64,000 bases of DNA from Prodigiosinella confusarubida (GTDB lineage Bacteria; Pseudomonadota; Gammaproteobacteria; Enterobacterales; Enterobacteriaceae), in NCBI RefSeq assembly GCF_002847015.1, contig NZ_CP025085.1:3782001-3846000 (forward strand). The letters are read 5' to 3'. The position numbers and the translations under genes are program-made. Every line of letters starts with the position of its first letter. Within the stretch, counting starts at the first letter, position 1. Positions 10,285-19,749 of this stretch are shown piece by piece. The notes under the pieces were generated by a model, which was not told the origin of the DNA, ran no database searches, and saw nothing but the letters and a program-made list of their open reading frames with translations.

Positions 10285-10953
10285 ATGTTTACAACAATAA
10301 GGCTTTTTGATTCATCTCCTTATGAAAGTAATTTCACCGCAAAAGTACTCTTTGTTGGCGAAGACCATATTATTCTGGACAGAACGCTCTTTTATCCATT
10401 GTCAGGGAATCAGGATTTCGATTCCGGCATTATCAATAACGTTGATGTGACATCTACCTATGTTGATGTGGGCGAAGAGAATTTAAATAAATTAGATTTC
10501 AATGCGCCAATCAAGCATTATTTGAACACAAGTAGCTTTACCGTAGGGCAAAACGTTGAAGGCAGCATTGACTTTGAAAAAAGATGGCAAACAATGCGCC
10601 TTCACTCAGCCAGCCATATTGTCGAATATTTACTAAGCCAACATCCTGATTTTATGTCAGTTGAAGGATCTTTCGTTAACCATGAAAAAGATAGAAGCGA
10701 CTATAAACTGTCCAATAATTTAACACCTGATGGACTTGCGGTTCTTGAAGAAAAAGTCAATGAATTCATATTATCTGACCAAGATATCAGTTGCACAATA
10801 AGTGGGAAATTAAGGTTCTGGCAATGCGCAAATATCTCAATGCTTTGCTGCGGAACACACGTGAAGAAGACAAAAGAGATAGGACAAGTGAAACTATCAA
10901 GAAAAAACAAAGGGAAAAACGTCAACAGAATTGAAATCCGCCTGCTTAGTTAA
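10285..10953 (+). CDS. AlaX-like alanyl-tRNA editing protein
   Basis: A free-standing editing-domain protein of 222 residues in the AlaRS/ThrRS second-additional-domain family. The N-terminal barrel motif FYPLSGNQDFDSG corresponds to the usual FYPxGGGQ. The zinc and catalytic motifs are complete: HxxxH at H107-H111 (HSASH) and CxxxH at C188-H192 (CCGTH). Known AlaX proteins hydrolyse mischarged Ser- or Gly-tRNA-Ala. An AAAGGAG site lies 8 bases before the ATG. It is the last gene of the AT-rich operon, 19 bases after the exporter. Its presence beside amino-acid biosynthesis and export genes suggests protection from misincorporation of an unusual amino acid, but which tRNA it clears is not visible from sequence. 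Confidence 0.9.
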   Translation: MFTTIRLFDSSPYESNFTAKVLFVGEDHIILDRTLFYPLSGNQDFDSGIINNVDVTSTYVDVGEENLNKLDFNAPIKHYLNTSSFTVGQNVEGSIDFEKRWQTMRLHSASHIVEYLLSQHPDFMSVEGSFVNHEKDRSDYKLSNNLTPDGLAVLEEKVNEFILSDQDISCTISGKLRFWQCANISMLCCGTHVKKTKEIGQVKLSRKNKGKNVNRIEIRLLS

Positions 10954-11060
10954 TCGTACTCTTATTCAGAGGTAGATATTCTTATAGATAGGATATCTAT
11001 ACTCTACATAATTCAAAGCGTCTCGCTAAAACCGGGGAATAATTACCCCACTCCAGCTTT

Positions 11061-11103
11061 CTCCTTATCAAGGAGCCAGATACCCATCCTCCTTGTCAAG
11101 GGG
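11061..11103. promoter_or_regulatory. Tandem pair of palindromes ahead of SDR-kinase-aminotransferase operon
   Basis: Two 15-base palindromes, CTCCTTATCAAGGAG at 11061-11075 and CTCCTTGTCAAGGGG at 11089-11103, repeat with 28-base spacing about 100 bases before the SDR start. The shared core is CTCCTT-N3-AAGGRG. The arrangement looks like a double operator for a dimeric regulator; short RNA hairpins are an alternative. No regulator gene is directly attached. Confidence 0.45.
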
Positions 11104-11203
11104 AAGGCCGGATGGATATGGTTTCTGTTACCGCATTTTTCCGCTTGTGCCCAAAAAAATTTGGCTCTATTTTATGATGCATCATATATCTGGAGTAGCC
11201 CTG

Positions 11204-11938
11204 ATGACAGATCATAAGACACTGTTGTTAACCGGTGCCAGCCGGGGGATCGGCCACGCGACGGTCAAACATTTCCATGCCGCAGGCTGGACCATATTTA
11301 CCGCCTCGCGGCAAAGTTGGGTGGAAGACTGCCCTTGGGCTGAGGGATTACTCAATCACATTCATCTCGATTTGGAGGACATCGACAGCCTGAGCGCGGC
11401 CATACCGATGATTAAAGAACGTCTCGGTGGACAACTGCATGCACTGGTCAATAACGCTGGCGTTTCTCCCAAAGGGGAAGACGGCAGCAGGCTGGGCGTG
11501 CGTGAAACCGACTATGCCACCTGGATTCGAGTATTTAACGTCAATCTGTTCTCCACGGCGATACTTGCCAACGGCTTGTTTGACGAATTGCAGGCCGCCC
11601 AGGGAAGCATCATTAATATCACCTCTATCGCCGGTTCCCGCGTACATCCGTTTGCCGGAGCGGCTTATGCCACTTCAAAAGCCGGGCTATCCGCGCTCAC
11701 TCGTGAGATGGCATGCGACTTCGGCAAACATGGTATTCGCGTTAACGCGATTGCGCCCGGCGAAATTGACACCGCCATTCTTTCACCCGGAACACAGGAG
11801 ATGGTGGAGCATACCGTCCCCATGAAACGGCTGGGGAAACCGGAAGAAGTGGCGTCGCTGATCTATTTTCTCTGTACGGCGGGCGCCTCCTATGTCAACG
11901 GAGCGGAAATTCACGTCAACGGAGGACAGCATGTCTGA
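11204..11938 (+). CDS. Short-chain dehydrogenase/reductase (SDR)
   Basis: A 244-residue classical SDR. It shows the cofactor loop TGASRGIGH near residue 10, the NNAG motif near 83, and the active-site Ser and YATSK around 140-157, followed by PGEIDTAI. The start at 11204 is chosen because GGAG lies 9 bases upstream and the TGASRGIG loop is at the standard distance from it; upstream in-frame codons add a poor, non-SDR sequence. It overlaps the kinase gene by 8 bases. The substrate is unknown; with the two downstream genes it may oxidise or reduce an aldehyde/alcohol intermediate of an amino-alcohol pathway. Confidence 0.85.
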   Translation: MTDHKTLLLTGASRGIGHATVKHFHAAGWTIFTASRQSWVEDCPWAEGLLNHIHLDLEDIDSLSAAIPMIKERLGGQLHALVNNAGVSPKGEDGSRLGVRETDYATWIRVFNVNLFSTAILANGLFDELQAAQGSIINITSIAGSRVHPFAGAAYATSKAGLSALTREMACDFGKHGIRVNAIAPGEIDTAILSPGTQEMVEHTVPMKRLGKPEEVASLIYFLCTAGASYVNGAEIHVNGGQHV

Positions 11939-12977
11939 TCCTCATGTCCTGTTCACCACCGATGTTCCATTGGTATCGCTCGCGCAGGCACATCACGCTT
12001 CCCGTGAACGTTATGGTGTTGAAGGCGATATCACGCCACTACCGGGTGAACGTGATGCCAATTTCTATCTTTGTACGGAAAAACAGCATGGATACATGCT
12101 GAAATTTATCAATCCGGCCGAAGAACCGGCCGTCAGTGATTTTCAGAGCGCCCTGTTATTACATATCGAACAGCAACATACCGATTTGCCTGTTCCCCGC
12201 GTCCTTGCTGACCAACACGGAAATAGGGCTCCGGTCGTAGATCTTGCCGGACAAACGCTACAGACCCGTCTGTTTTCCTGGTTATCTGGCACACCGTTAC
12301 ACCGGGTTACGCCGAATCCGCAACTGGCTCAGCATCTTGGGCAGACCCTGGCGCAACTTGATATCGCATTGCATTCATTTACCCATCCAGCGGCAGAGCG
12401 GACGTTACTGTGGGATATTACGCACATGGAACGGGTAGCGGGATGGCTGGATTATGTGGAAGATCCGGAGCAACAGATATTGATCAAACGTGGGTTGTCG
12501 CAGTGGGAAAACAGCGTTGCGCCCGTTATTCATAAGCTGCGTAGGCAGGTTATTCACAATGATCTCAATCCGTACAATGTTTTCACCACCCCACAGGCGG
12601 ACTGGCAAATCACCGGCATTATTGATTTTGGCGATGCCCTGTACGCGCCGTTGATTAATGAGCTGGCAACCGCCCTCGCCTATCAGATCAGCGAGAGTGA
12701 TGACCCGCTGCTATGGATTACGCCTTTTGTTTCGGCCTACCATACCCATCTGCCGTTAACCGAGCAGGAAGTCTGCCTGCTTCCCCGGCTGATCGTGGCT
12801 CGTCTGACGCTGATCCTCTCAATTACGCAATGGCGCAGTGCGCTCTATCCGGAAAACCGGGAATACCTGCGGCGGAATCTTCACCGTGCATGGCGTAGTT
12901 TGCAGAATCTCAGTCGTTTCCCGCTGACACAATATGAAGATCGTCTCCTGACCACCTGTAGAAAGGGCATCCAATGA
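11931..12977 (+). CDS. APH-fold small-molecule kinase (hydroxylysine kinase-like)
   Basis: A 348-residue aminoglycoside phosphotransferase-fold kinase. The catalytic loop HNDLNPYN and the metal-binding IIDFGD are intact around residues 215-245. Start ATG at 11931 follows GGAGGA directly inside the end of the SDR gene; the open frame extends further upstream but without a better start. The next gene is a class III PLP enzyme that overlaps by 4 bases. In animals and in some bacteria, hydroxylysine or ethanolamine is phosphorylated by such a kinase and then split by a PLP phospho-lyase, so an amino alcohol is the likely substrate. An antibiotic-resistance role is less likely in this context. Confidence 0.8.
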   Translation: MSDPHVLFTTDVPLVSLAQAHHASRERYGVEGDITPLPGERDANFYLCTEKQHGYMLKFINPAEEPAVSDFQSALLLHIEQQHTDLPVPRVLADQHGNRAPVVDLAGQTLQTRLFSWLSGTPLHRVTPNPQLAQHLGQTLAQLDIALHSFTHPAAERTLLWDITHMERVAGWLDYVEDPEQQILIKRGLSQWENSVAPVIHKLRRQVIHNDLNPYNVFTTPQADWQITGIIDFGDALYAPLINELATALAYQISESDDPLLWITPFVSAYHTHLPLTEQEVCLLPRLIVARLTLILSITQWRSALYPENREYLRRNLHRAWRSLQNLSRFPLTQYEDRLLTTCRKGIQ

Positions 12978-14248
12978 CCCCTCACTCTGAGCGAGATTTG
13001 CTGGCACGGCGCAAAAAATTGCTGGGTGCCGGCTATCGGCTGTTTTATCAGCAACCGCTTCACGTTGTCCGCGGCGAAGGCGTCTGGCTGTATGACAGTG
13101 ACGGCAACCGTTACCTGGATGTCTACAACAACGTGGTTTCCGTCGGTCATTGCCATCCAGACGTCGTCGCGGCGATCGCCACCCAGTCAGCGCAGTTGAA
13201 TACCCATACACGCTATCTTACTGATGCCATTCTGGAATTTGCCGAGGACTTTTTACAGGAATTTCCTGACGAACTGCAAAATATCACCATGACCTGTACC
13301 GGCAGCGAGTCGAATGATTTAGCCTTGAGAATCGCCCGACAGGTTACTGGCGGAACCGGCATATTAGTCACTCGCTGGGCGTATCACGGCGTGACTACCT
13401 TGCTATCCGGCCTATCCCCGGCGCTGGGCGCTGGCGCACCCCGTGGTGACAACGTCTGGTTGATTGATCCGCCCGACACATACCACCATGCTACTGGCAG
13501 CATGACCACCAGCGTCGTCCGAGCGCTTGAAGCGATGCAGCAGGCTGGTGCGCGCCCGGCAGCGTTGTTGTTTGATACCATTTTTTCCAGCGACGGTGTG
13601 TTCAGTGGTGAGATGCAAGACGTTCAGCAGGCCGTCAGGTTGGTACGCGACGCGGGCGGGTTGTGTATTGCGGATGAGGTGCAAGCCGGATTTGGTCGCA
13701 CCGGTTCACACCGTTGGGGGTTCGCTCGCTATGGCATCACCCCCGATCTGGTGACGATGGGGAAACCGATGGGTAATGGCCATCCTGTGGCGGCGGTGGT
13801 CGGGCGACCGGCGTTATTTGATGAATTCGGCCGCCGTCAACGTTATTTCAATACCTTTGGCGGCAATCCGGTCTCCTGCCAGGCCGCTCATGCCGTACTG
13901 AACATACTGCGACGGGAACGATTACAGGAAAATGCATTACAGGTGGGCCATTATCTTGAGGTGGGTTTACGTAAACTGGCAGCACAACATGATGTGATTG
14001 GCGACATCAGAGCCTATGGTTTGTTCATTGGCGTCGAACTGGTGAACAACGCCAGTCGCCAGCAACCAGCAAGCGCTTATGCGGAACGGGTGGTTAATCT
14101 GATGCGACAAAAACGGGTGCTCATCAGCACGACCGGGCCGAATGGCAATATCCTCAAAATCCGCCCTCCGCTGGTTTTTCAACCTGAACATGCCGATATC
14201 CTGTTAAGTACGTTGGGTGAGGTGCTGACTATGCACCCTAACAGTTAA
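12974..14248 (+). CDS. Class III PLP aminotransferase or phospho-lyase (AGXT2L-like)
   Basis: A 424-residue fold-type I PLP enzyme. It has the early glycine-rich YLDVYNNVVSVGHCHP, the class III signature IADEVQAGFGRTG near 230 and the PLP lysine in TMGKPMGNGHP near 260. YNNVVSVGHCHP and the conserved GNGHP are typical of the AGXT2/AGXT2L subgroup, whose AGXT2L members are phospho-lyases acting on phosphohydroxylysine or phosphoethanolamine. Pairing with an APH-fold kinase supports the lyase reading; an ordinary omega-aminotransferase remains possible. The stop overlaps the end of the convergent mhpR gene by 11 bases. Confidence 0.83.
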   Translation: MTPHSERDLLARRKKLLGAGYRLFYQQPLHVVRGEGVWLYDSDGNRYLDVYNNVVSVGHCHPDVVAAIATQSAQLNTHTRYLTDAILEFAEDFLQEFPDELQNITMTCTGSESNDLALRIARQVTGGTGILVTRWAYHGVTTLLSGLSPALGAGAPRGDNVWLIDPPDTYHHATGSMTTSVVRALEAMQQAGARPAALLFDTIFSSDGVFSGEMQDVQQAVRLVRDAGGLCIADEVQAGFGRTGSHRWGFARYGITPDLVTMGKPMGNGHPVAAVVGRPALFDEFGRRQRYFNTFGGNPVSCQAAHAVLNILRRERLQENALQVGHYLEVGLRKLAAQHDVIGDIRAYGLFIGVELVNNASRQQPASAYAERVVNLMRQKRVLISTTGPNGNILKIRPPLVFQPEHADILLSTLGEVLTMHPNS

Positions 14249-15047
14249 CGGTCAGGGTTTTCTCCCCGTGGGTTGCCTGCGTTGCGCTTTCACCGATTTG
14301 ATCGGCAACACGTTGTAATATTGATAAATATTTCTGCGCCGCCTGTTCTATGGTCATTGCCTTGGCAATATAGATTAAACTCAGGCAGCCAATGAGCCGC
14401 TCATCATGGCGAACTGGCACCGCAATAGCCGCGATGCGAGACTCACTCTCCCAGTTCTGATAGTTTTCGCCATAGCCATTTCGTTGTACGCGTTGCAAGA
14501 TTTCTGCAAGCCTCACCGGTTCTCGCGCCAGACGGTACTCATCGCCTTCACGCCCCGCCAACATGGTAATAATTTGCTGTCGTTCGTTCTCCGGGCAAAA
14601 CGCAAGGTATGTCAGACCGGAAGCCGTCAATAACAATGGCAACCGTCGCCCGACCATAGCCCGGTGAAACGACAGTCGACTGAAACGATGGGTAGTTTCT
14701 CTGACCACCATCTCATCCACATCAAGTGTGGTCACATCCGTAGGCCACACTACTTCCCGCAGTAAGTCACCCAGCAATGGGGCAGCAAGAGCGGAAATCC
14801 ACTGTTCGTCACGAAATCCTTCACTTAACTGACGCACTTTCAATGTCAGGCGATAGCTATCATCGAACGCGCTACGGCACACATAACCCTCCTGCTGAAG
14901 GGTTTCAAGCAAGCGCCTGACCGTGGTGCGATGTAAACCGGTCAATAATGAAAGCTGGTTGCAGTTTGCGCCACCATCCAGACGGTTAAGGGCATTGAGA
15001 ACATCAAGCCCACGGGATAAACCGCGCACATTTTTATATTCACTCAT
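14238..15047 (-). CDS. mhpR: IclR-family activator MhpR
   Basis: A 269-residue IclR-type regulator. The N-terminal winged helix is seen at about 10-75 (GLSRGLDVLNAL, then LTGLHRTTVRRLLETL) and the C-terminal effector domain follows. MhpR activates the mhp catabolic genes in response to 3-hydroxyphenylpropionate. It is divergent from mhpA, as in E. coli, with an MhpR-like operator in between. The ATG at 15047 gives the expected length. Confidence 0.9.
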   Translation of the reverse strand: MSEYKNVRGLSRGLDVLNALNRLDGGANCNQLSLLTGLHRTTVRRLLETLQQEGYVCRSAFDDSYRLTLKVRQLSEGFRDEQWISALAAPLLGDLLREVVWPTDVTTLDVDEMVVRETTHRFSRLSFHRAMVGRRLPLLLTASGLTYLAFCPENERQQIITMLAGREGDEYRLAREPVRLAEILQRVQRNGYGENYQNWESESRIAAIAVPVRHDERLIGCLSLIYIAKAMTIEQAAQKYLSILQRVADQIGESATQATHGEKTLTVNC

Positions 15048-15093
15048 TGGATTATAGGGCTCATTTTTACTAAAAAGTTTTATTTAACAATGA

Positions 15094-15110
15094 AGTGCAC
15101 CTAGTGCACA
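15094..15110. promoter_or_regulatory. MhpR operator
   Basis: AGTGCACCTAGTGCACA matches the 17-base E. coli MhpR site GGTGCACCTGGTGCACA at 15 of 17 positions (E. coli site from memory). It lies between mhpR and mhpA, 47 bases before the mhpR start and about 320 before mhpA. The rest of the 384-base divergent region, 15111-15431, holds no gene; I see a CCCCG/CGGGG inverted pair near 15290-15310 but cannot assign it. Confidence 0.75.
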
Positions 15111-15431
15111 TCCCATCACTTTTTCATTGTAGACCAAAAAATACCCTCTATACTGATCCAACAATTAAAATATATTTCACATAAAATTAACATATGAACA
15201 CATTACCTAACCCTACACCGTCGCTGCCATGGTCTGATTCTTTTATCCGAGAATCCGATCTGCCCTGCATAACCGCTGCACGGTGTCGCCCCGAAAAGTT
15301 GTAACGGGGTAGCAACCATCAGGCACCACTTAGGTGCGTTTCTGCATAACACAGATTTCGCTTGTAAAAGTGTGGATGGCTATTGCCCAAATCCGGCGAT
15401 AAGTCTCGGCTAAATGCAATGAGGTAACACC

Positions 15432-17090
15432 ATGACAACGACACTGTCGGCGTTAACGCCGAAGGAATATCAATCACAAGTTGCCATTATAGGCACGGGT
15501 CCGGTCGGGCTGATGATGGCCAATTATCTTGGTCAGCTCGGCATTGAGGTGCTGGTGATTGAAAAGCTCGATGCGCTTATCGACTACCCTCGCGCCATTG
15601 GTATTGATGATGAATCATTACGCACCATTCAGTCCGTGGGATTGATTGAACAAGTCCTGCCGCACACCACTCCCTGGCACGCCATGCGTTTTTTAACCCC
15701 CAAAGGACGCTGTTTTGCCGACATTCAACCGATGACCGACGAATTTGGTTGGTCTCGACGTAACGCTTTTATTCAGCCTCAAGTCGATAAGGTGTTATGT
15801 GAAGGTCTGAAACGCTTCCCGAACGTACAGATGCGTTTTTCCCGGGAATTGACTCAGGTAACTCAGCAGGAACAAGGCGTCACGCTAACCCTGGACACCG
15901 CTGAGGGCAAACGAGAAATCGTCCATGCTCAGTGGCTGGTCGCCTGTGACGGCGGCAACAGTTTTGTACGTCGTACACTGGGCATTGGGTTTGAAGGCAA
16001 AACCGCACCTAACCAGTGGATTGTGATTGATATCGCCAACGATCCACTCAGCACTCCGCATGTTTATCTGTGTTGCGATCCGGTCCGTCCCTACGTCTCT
16101 GCCGCGTTACCCCATGGTGTGCGCCGCTTTGAATTCATGGTGATGCCGGGAGAGACCGAAGAACAGCTAATCCAGCCGGACAACATACGTGCACTACTGG
16201 CAAATGTGTTGCCCGACCCGGATCGCGTCGAGCTTATCCGTAAACGGGTCTATACCCACAACGCCCGGATTGCCAGTGAGTTTCGTCGGGATCGTATTCT
16301 GCTGGCAGGCGATGCCGCCCACATCATGCCGGTCTGGCAGGGTCAGGGGTATAACAGCGGCATGCGCGATGCGTTCAACCTTGCATGGAAACTGGCTCTG
16401 GTGGTGAATGGCGAAGCCAGTGACCCATTGCTGGATACCTACCAGCAAGAACGCCGGGATCATGCCAAAGCGATGATTGATTTATCCGTGATGGCAGGAA
16501 ATGTCCTGGCGCCACCAAGGCGCTGGCAGGGTATCGTACGTGATAGCCTGACCTGGGCCATGAACTTCTTTCCACCGGTAAAACGCTATTTCCTTGAAAT
16601 GCGCTTCAAACCAATGCCGGCCTATCGGCAAGGGGCGTTGATCACCACAAACGACAAAGAGACGCCAATTGGTCGCATGTTTATTCAACCCCCGGTACTG
16701 CTGGAAAACGGGAATCGAGTGTTACTCGACGACGTGATCGGGCCTCGCTTTGCGGTACTGGTATGGGGATCTAATCCCTTATGGGGACTGAATGCATCCC
16801 AGATAGCGCAATGGCGCCATGTGGGCGTCACGTTTATTGAGGCCGTACCGGATGTGCAACTGTCGGCGCTCGGCGACGAGATACCCGGCGTGATCCGGGT
16901 GGGGGATGTGACAGGCCGTTTACGTCATTGGTTCGCCGCCAACAAAGGCTCCGTCGCCATCCTGCGTCCAGACCGCTTTGTGGCTGGCGTGGCTATTCCA
17001 CAGACGTTGGGCGATACCCTCGATAATCTGGCGGAAATTATGACGCTCGCCCCATCATCTGTAGAAACACAGATTGAAAAGGTGGCCTGA
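15432..17090 (+). CDS. mhpA: 3-(3-hydroxyphenyl)propionate hydroxylase
   Basis: A 552-residue FAD monooxygenase of the aromatic hydroxylase family. It carries the Rossmann motif [13 protein letters not shown] near residue 22, the DG-type segment [10 protein letters not shown] near 175 and the second FAD motif [13 protein letters not shown] near 290. It hydroxylates 3-(3-hydroxyphenyl)propionate to the 2,3-dihydroxy compound in the cytoplasm. GAGGTAAC precedes the ATG at 15432. It is the first gene of the mhpABCDFE operon; mhpB starts one base after the stop codon. Confidence 0.95.
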   Translation: MTTTLSALTPKEYQSQVAIIGTGPVGLMMANYLGQLGIEVLVIEKLDALIDYPRAIGIDDESLRTIQSVGLIEQVLPHTTPWHAMRFLTPKGRCFADIQPMTDEFGWSRRNAFIQPQVDKVLCEGLKRFPNVQMRFSRELTQVTQQEQGVTLTLDTAEGKREIVHAQWLVACDGGNSFVRRTLGIGFEGKTAPNQWIVIDIANDPLSTPHVYLCCDPVRPYVSAALPHGVRRFEFMVMPGETEEQLIQPDNIRALLANVLPDPDRVELIRKRVYTHNARIASEFRRDRILLAGDAAHIMPVWQGQGYNSGMRDAFNLAWKLALVVNGEASDPLLDTYQQERRDHAKAMIDLSVMAGNVLAPPRRWQGIVRDSLTWAMNFFPPVKRYFLEMRFKPMPAYRQGALITTNDKETPIGRMFIQPPVLLENGNRVLLDDVIGPRFAVLVWGSNPLWGLNASQIAQWRHVGVTFIEAVPDVQLSALGDEIPGVIRVGDVTGRLRHWFAANKGSVAILRPDRFVAGVAIPQTLGDTLDNLAEIMTLAPSSVETQIEKVA

Positions 17091-17091
17091 T

Positions 17092-18036
17092 ATGAGCGCC
17101 TATTTACACTGCCTGTCTCATACCCCGCTGGTGGGATATGTAGACCCGGAACCCGCTGTTCTCAATGCGGTAGATGATGTCATTGCTGCCGCCAGAAAGC
17201 GCATCGCCGAATTCAATCCCGAACTGGTCATCCTTTTTGCACCGGACCACTACAACGGTTTTTTCTACGATGTGATGCCGCCATTTTGCATGGCGATGGC
17301 CGCCACCTCGATTGGTGATTTTGACAGTGAACCCGGCGAGTTACCGGTTCCCGTCGATATCGCGCAGGCATGTGCCAGTGCACTGCTCCATGACGGTATC
17401 GATATGGCCGTATCATGGTGTATGCAGGTCGATCATGGCTTCGCCCAACCACTCTCTTTCTTGCTGGGAGGGCTGGATCGCTGTCCGGTCTTACCGGTGT
17501 TCATCAACTGTGTGGCCCCGCCACTGCCGACGTTCCAGCGCACACGTCTGATGGGGGAAACCATCGGGCGTTTTATCCGCAATCTCAATAAACGCGTGCT
17601 GATCCTGGGGTCCGGCGGTCTGTCTCATCAGCCCCCGGTGCCTGAGCTGGCAGGGGCTGATGCCCATCTGCGCGATCGGTTGCTCGGCAGCGGTCGCACT
17701 CTACCGCCCCACGAACGCGATCTTCGTCAACAACGCGTCATCAATGCTGCCCGCCAGTTTGTGGGGAATCCCCACTCGCTCCATCCTTTAAACCCGGTAT
17801 GGGACAACAGCTTCCTGAACATTCTCGATCAAGGGCGTCTTGCCGAGCTCGATGCCATGAACAATGACGAATTGTCTGCCATTGCCGGGAAATCAACCCA
17901 CGAAATTAAAACCTGGGTTGCCGCGTTTGCGGCGTTATCCGCGTATGGGTCTTACACCACGGAAGCACGCTATTACCGCCCGATCCCGGAATGGATCGCG
18001 GGTTTTGCCTCCATCAGTGCTGCACCACATCGTTAA
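17092..18036 (+). CDS. mhpB: 2,3-dihydroxyphenylpropionate 1,2-dioxygenase
   Basis: A 314-residue class III extradiol dioxygenase of the LigB type, the same length as E. coli MhpB. Visible landmarks are [12 protein letters not shown] near residue 45, [14 protein letters not shown] near 115 and [10 protein letters not shown] near 175, which include the conserved histidines used for Fe(II) and acid-base catalysis. It opens the ring by meta cleavage. The ATG at 17092 is chosen over an in-frame start at 17074 that lies inside mhpA. Confidence 0.94.
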   Translation: MSAYLHCLSHTPLVGYVDPEPAVLNAVDDVIAAARKRIAEFNPELVILFAPDHYNGFFYDVMPPFCMAMAATSIGDFDSEPGELPVPVDIAQACASALLHDGIDMAVSWCMQVDHGFAQPLSFLLGGLDRCPVLPVFINCVAPPLPTFQRTRLMGETIGRFIRNLNKRVLILGSGGLSHQPPVPELAGADAHLRDRLLGSGRTLPPHERDLRQQRVINAARQFVGNPHSLHPLNPVWDNSFLNILDQGRLAELDAMNNDELSAIAGKSTHEIKTWVAAFAALSAYGSYTTEARYYRPIPEWIAGFASISAAPHR

Positions 18037-18055
18037 CCCTGTCAGGAGAATTATC

Positions 18056-18925
18056 ATGAACACACAATTGTCTTTCAACGAAGCAGAAACCAGTCATTTT
18101 GTTGATGTAGAAGAAAATGGTCAGCATCTGCGTATTCATTACAACGACTGTGGCAGCGGCAAAGAAACGGTCGTGATGTTACATGGCTCTGGTCCAGGGG
18201 CAACCGGCTGGGCGAACTTCAGCCGCAACATCGACCCGCTGGTAATGGCCGGTTACCGCGTTCTGTTGTTGGACTGCCCAGGCTGGGGGAAGAGTGATTC
18301 GATTGTAAACACCGGATCCCGCGCAGATCTCAATGCCCGGGTGCTGAAACAGGTGATCGATCACCTGGATATCGAGAAAGTGCATCTCCTTGGCAACTCC
18401 ATGGGTGGACACAGTGCGGTGGCGTTCACCCTCAGTTGGCCTGAACGCACCGGCAAGCTGGTATTAATGGGGGGCGGTACCGGTGGTATGAGCCTGTTTA
18501 CGCCCATGCCGACGGAAGGAATCAAGCGCTTACAAGCGTTGTATCGGGAACCGAACATCGACAACCTGAAAGCGATGATGGACATTTTTGTCTTCGACAC
18601 TCGCGATTTGACAGACACCCTGTTTAAGACCCGGCTCGACAATATGCTGGCCCATCGTGATCACCTGGAAAACTTTATCAAAAGTAGCGAAGCCAACCCG
18701 AAACAATTCCCGGACTTCACCCCCCGACTAAATGAAATCAGTGCGCCGACACTGATTATCTGGGGCCGTAATGACCGTTTTGTGCCAATGGATGCCGGGC
18801 TGCGTTTACTTTCCGGAATACCAGGATCACAACTGCACATTTTCCGCGATTGCGGTCACTGGGCTCAGTGGGAACACGCCGACACCTTCAACCGCATGGT
18901 TGTTGATTTTCTGGCCCACGCATAA
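18056..18925 (+). CDS. mhpC: 2-hydroxy-6-ketonona-2,4-dienedioate hydrolase
   Basis: An alpha/beta hydrolase of 289 residues. The oxyanion motif [10 protein letters not shown] near residue 43, the nucleophile elbow GNSMGG near 112 and the catalytic histidine in DCGHWAQWE near 265 are all present, with Asp in WGRNDRFVP. It releases succinate and 2-hydroxypenta-2,4-dienoate from the ring-fission product. CAGGAG lies 10 bases before the ATG at 18056. A longer open frame reaches into mhpB but has no reason to be used. Confidence 0.94.
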   Translation: MNTQLSFNEAETSHFVDVEENGQHLRIHYNDCGSGKETVVMLHGSGPGATGWANFSRNIDPLVMAGYRVLLLDCPGWGKSDSIVNTGSRADLNARVLKQVIDHLDIEKVHLLGNSMGGHSAVAFTLSWPERTGKLVLMGGGTGGMSLFTPMPTEGIKRLQALYREPNIDNLKAMMDIFVFDTRDLTDTLFKTRLDNMLAHRDHLENFIKSSEANPKQFPDFTPRLNEISAPTLIIWGRNDRFVPMDAGLRLLSGIPGSQLHIFRDCGHWAQWEHADTFNRMVVDFLAHA

Positions 18926-18936
18926 AGGAGCCGATG

Positions 18937-19749
18937 ATGAGTCACCATGAACTTGACGCGCTGGCACTACAGCTACGCGACGCTGAGCATACCGGTCGTC
19001 CGATTGATCCACTACGTGACACACTGGGTATAGACAACGCCCAGGATGCCTATCTCATTCAACGACTGAATGTCGCACACTGGACAGCGGAAGGCCGCCG
19101 GGTGGTTGGGCGGAAAATTGGGCTGACCAATCCGAACGTCCAGCAACAACTGGGGGTTAATCAGCCCGATTTCGGCACCCTGTTTGCGGATATGTGCTTC
19201 GGCGATAACGACCCCATCCCCTGGGATAACGTGATGCAACCCCGTATTGAGGCGGAAATCGCCCTGATCCTTAACCGGGATCTACCAAACACCGACACCA
19301 CCTTCGCTGAACTGGCGGCGGCAATTGAGTGGGTGATTCCGGCACTGGAAATTGTTGGCAGCCGAATCCGTGACTGGTCAATCAGCTTTGTCGATACCGT
19401 GGCGGACAACGCCTCATGCGGACTGTTTGTATTGGGTGGGCCATTCCAACCTCTGGCTGGGGTGGATTTACGTCACTGTACGATGCAAATGACCCGCAAT
19501 AACGAAGTAGTGTCCACCGGTCAGGGCAGTGAATGTCTCGGTAATCCTATCAATGCCGCCGTCTGGCTGGCGCGAAAGATGGCGATACTTGGTGAACCAC
19601 TACGCAAAGGCGACCTGATTTTAACCGGTGCGTTGGGGCCAATGGTCAATGTCAATGCCGGGGATCATTTCGAAGCCACCATCAGTGGTATTGGCTGTGT
19701 CGCCACCCGTTTCACTCACACCGCCGAACAGGAGTATCCCCATGAGTAA
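18937..19749 (+). CDS. mhpD: 2-keto-4-pentenoate hydratase
   Basis: A 270-residue member of the fumarylacetoacetase-like hydratases, E. coli MhpD length. [28 protein letters not shown] and the metal-site region around residues 75-110 are typical. It adds water to 2-hydroxypentadienoate to give 4-hydroxy-2-oxovalerate. Two tandem ATGs exist at 18934 and 18937; AAAGGAG at 18924-18930 favours 18937. The 3' end overlaps mhpF by 8 bases. Confidence 0.92.
   Translation: MSHHELDALALQLRDAEHTGRPIDPLRDTLGIDNAQDAYLIQRLNVAHWTAEGRRVVGRKIGLTNPNVQQQLGVNQPDFGTLFADMCFGDNDPIPWDNVMQPRIEAEIALILNRDLPNTDTTFAELAAAIEWVIPALEIVGSRIRDWSISFVDTVADNASCGLFVLGGPFQPLAGVDLRHCTMQMTRNNEVVSTGQGSECLGNPINAAVWLARKMAILGEPLRKGDLILTGALGPMVNVNAGDHFEATISGIGCVATRFTHTAEQEYPHE

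Noticed and set aside
11931..12977. Aminoglycoside resistance gene
   Set aside because: The kinase has the APH fold, but the SDR and PLP partners in an overlapping operon point to metabolism rather than resistance.
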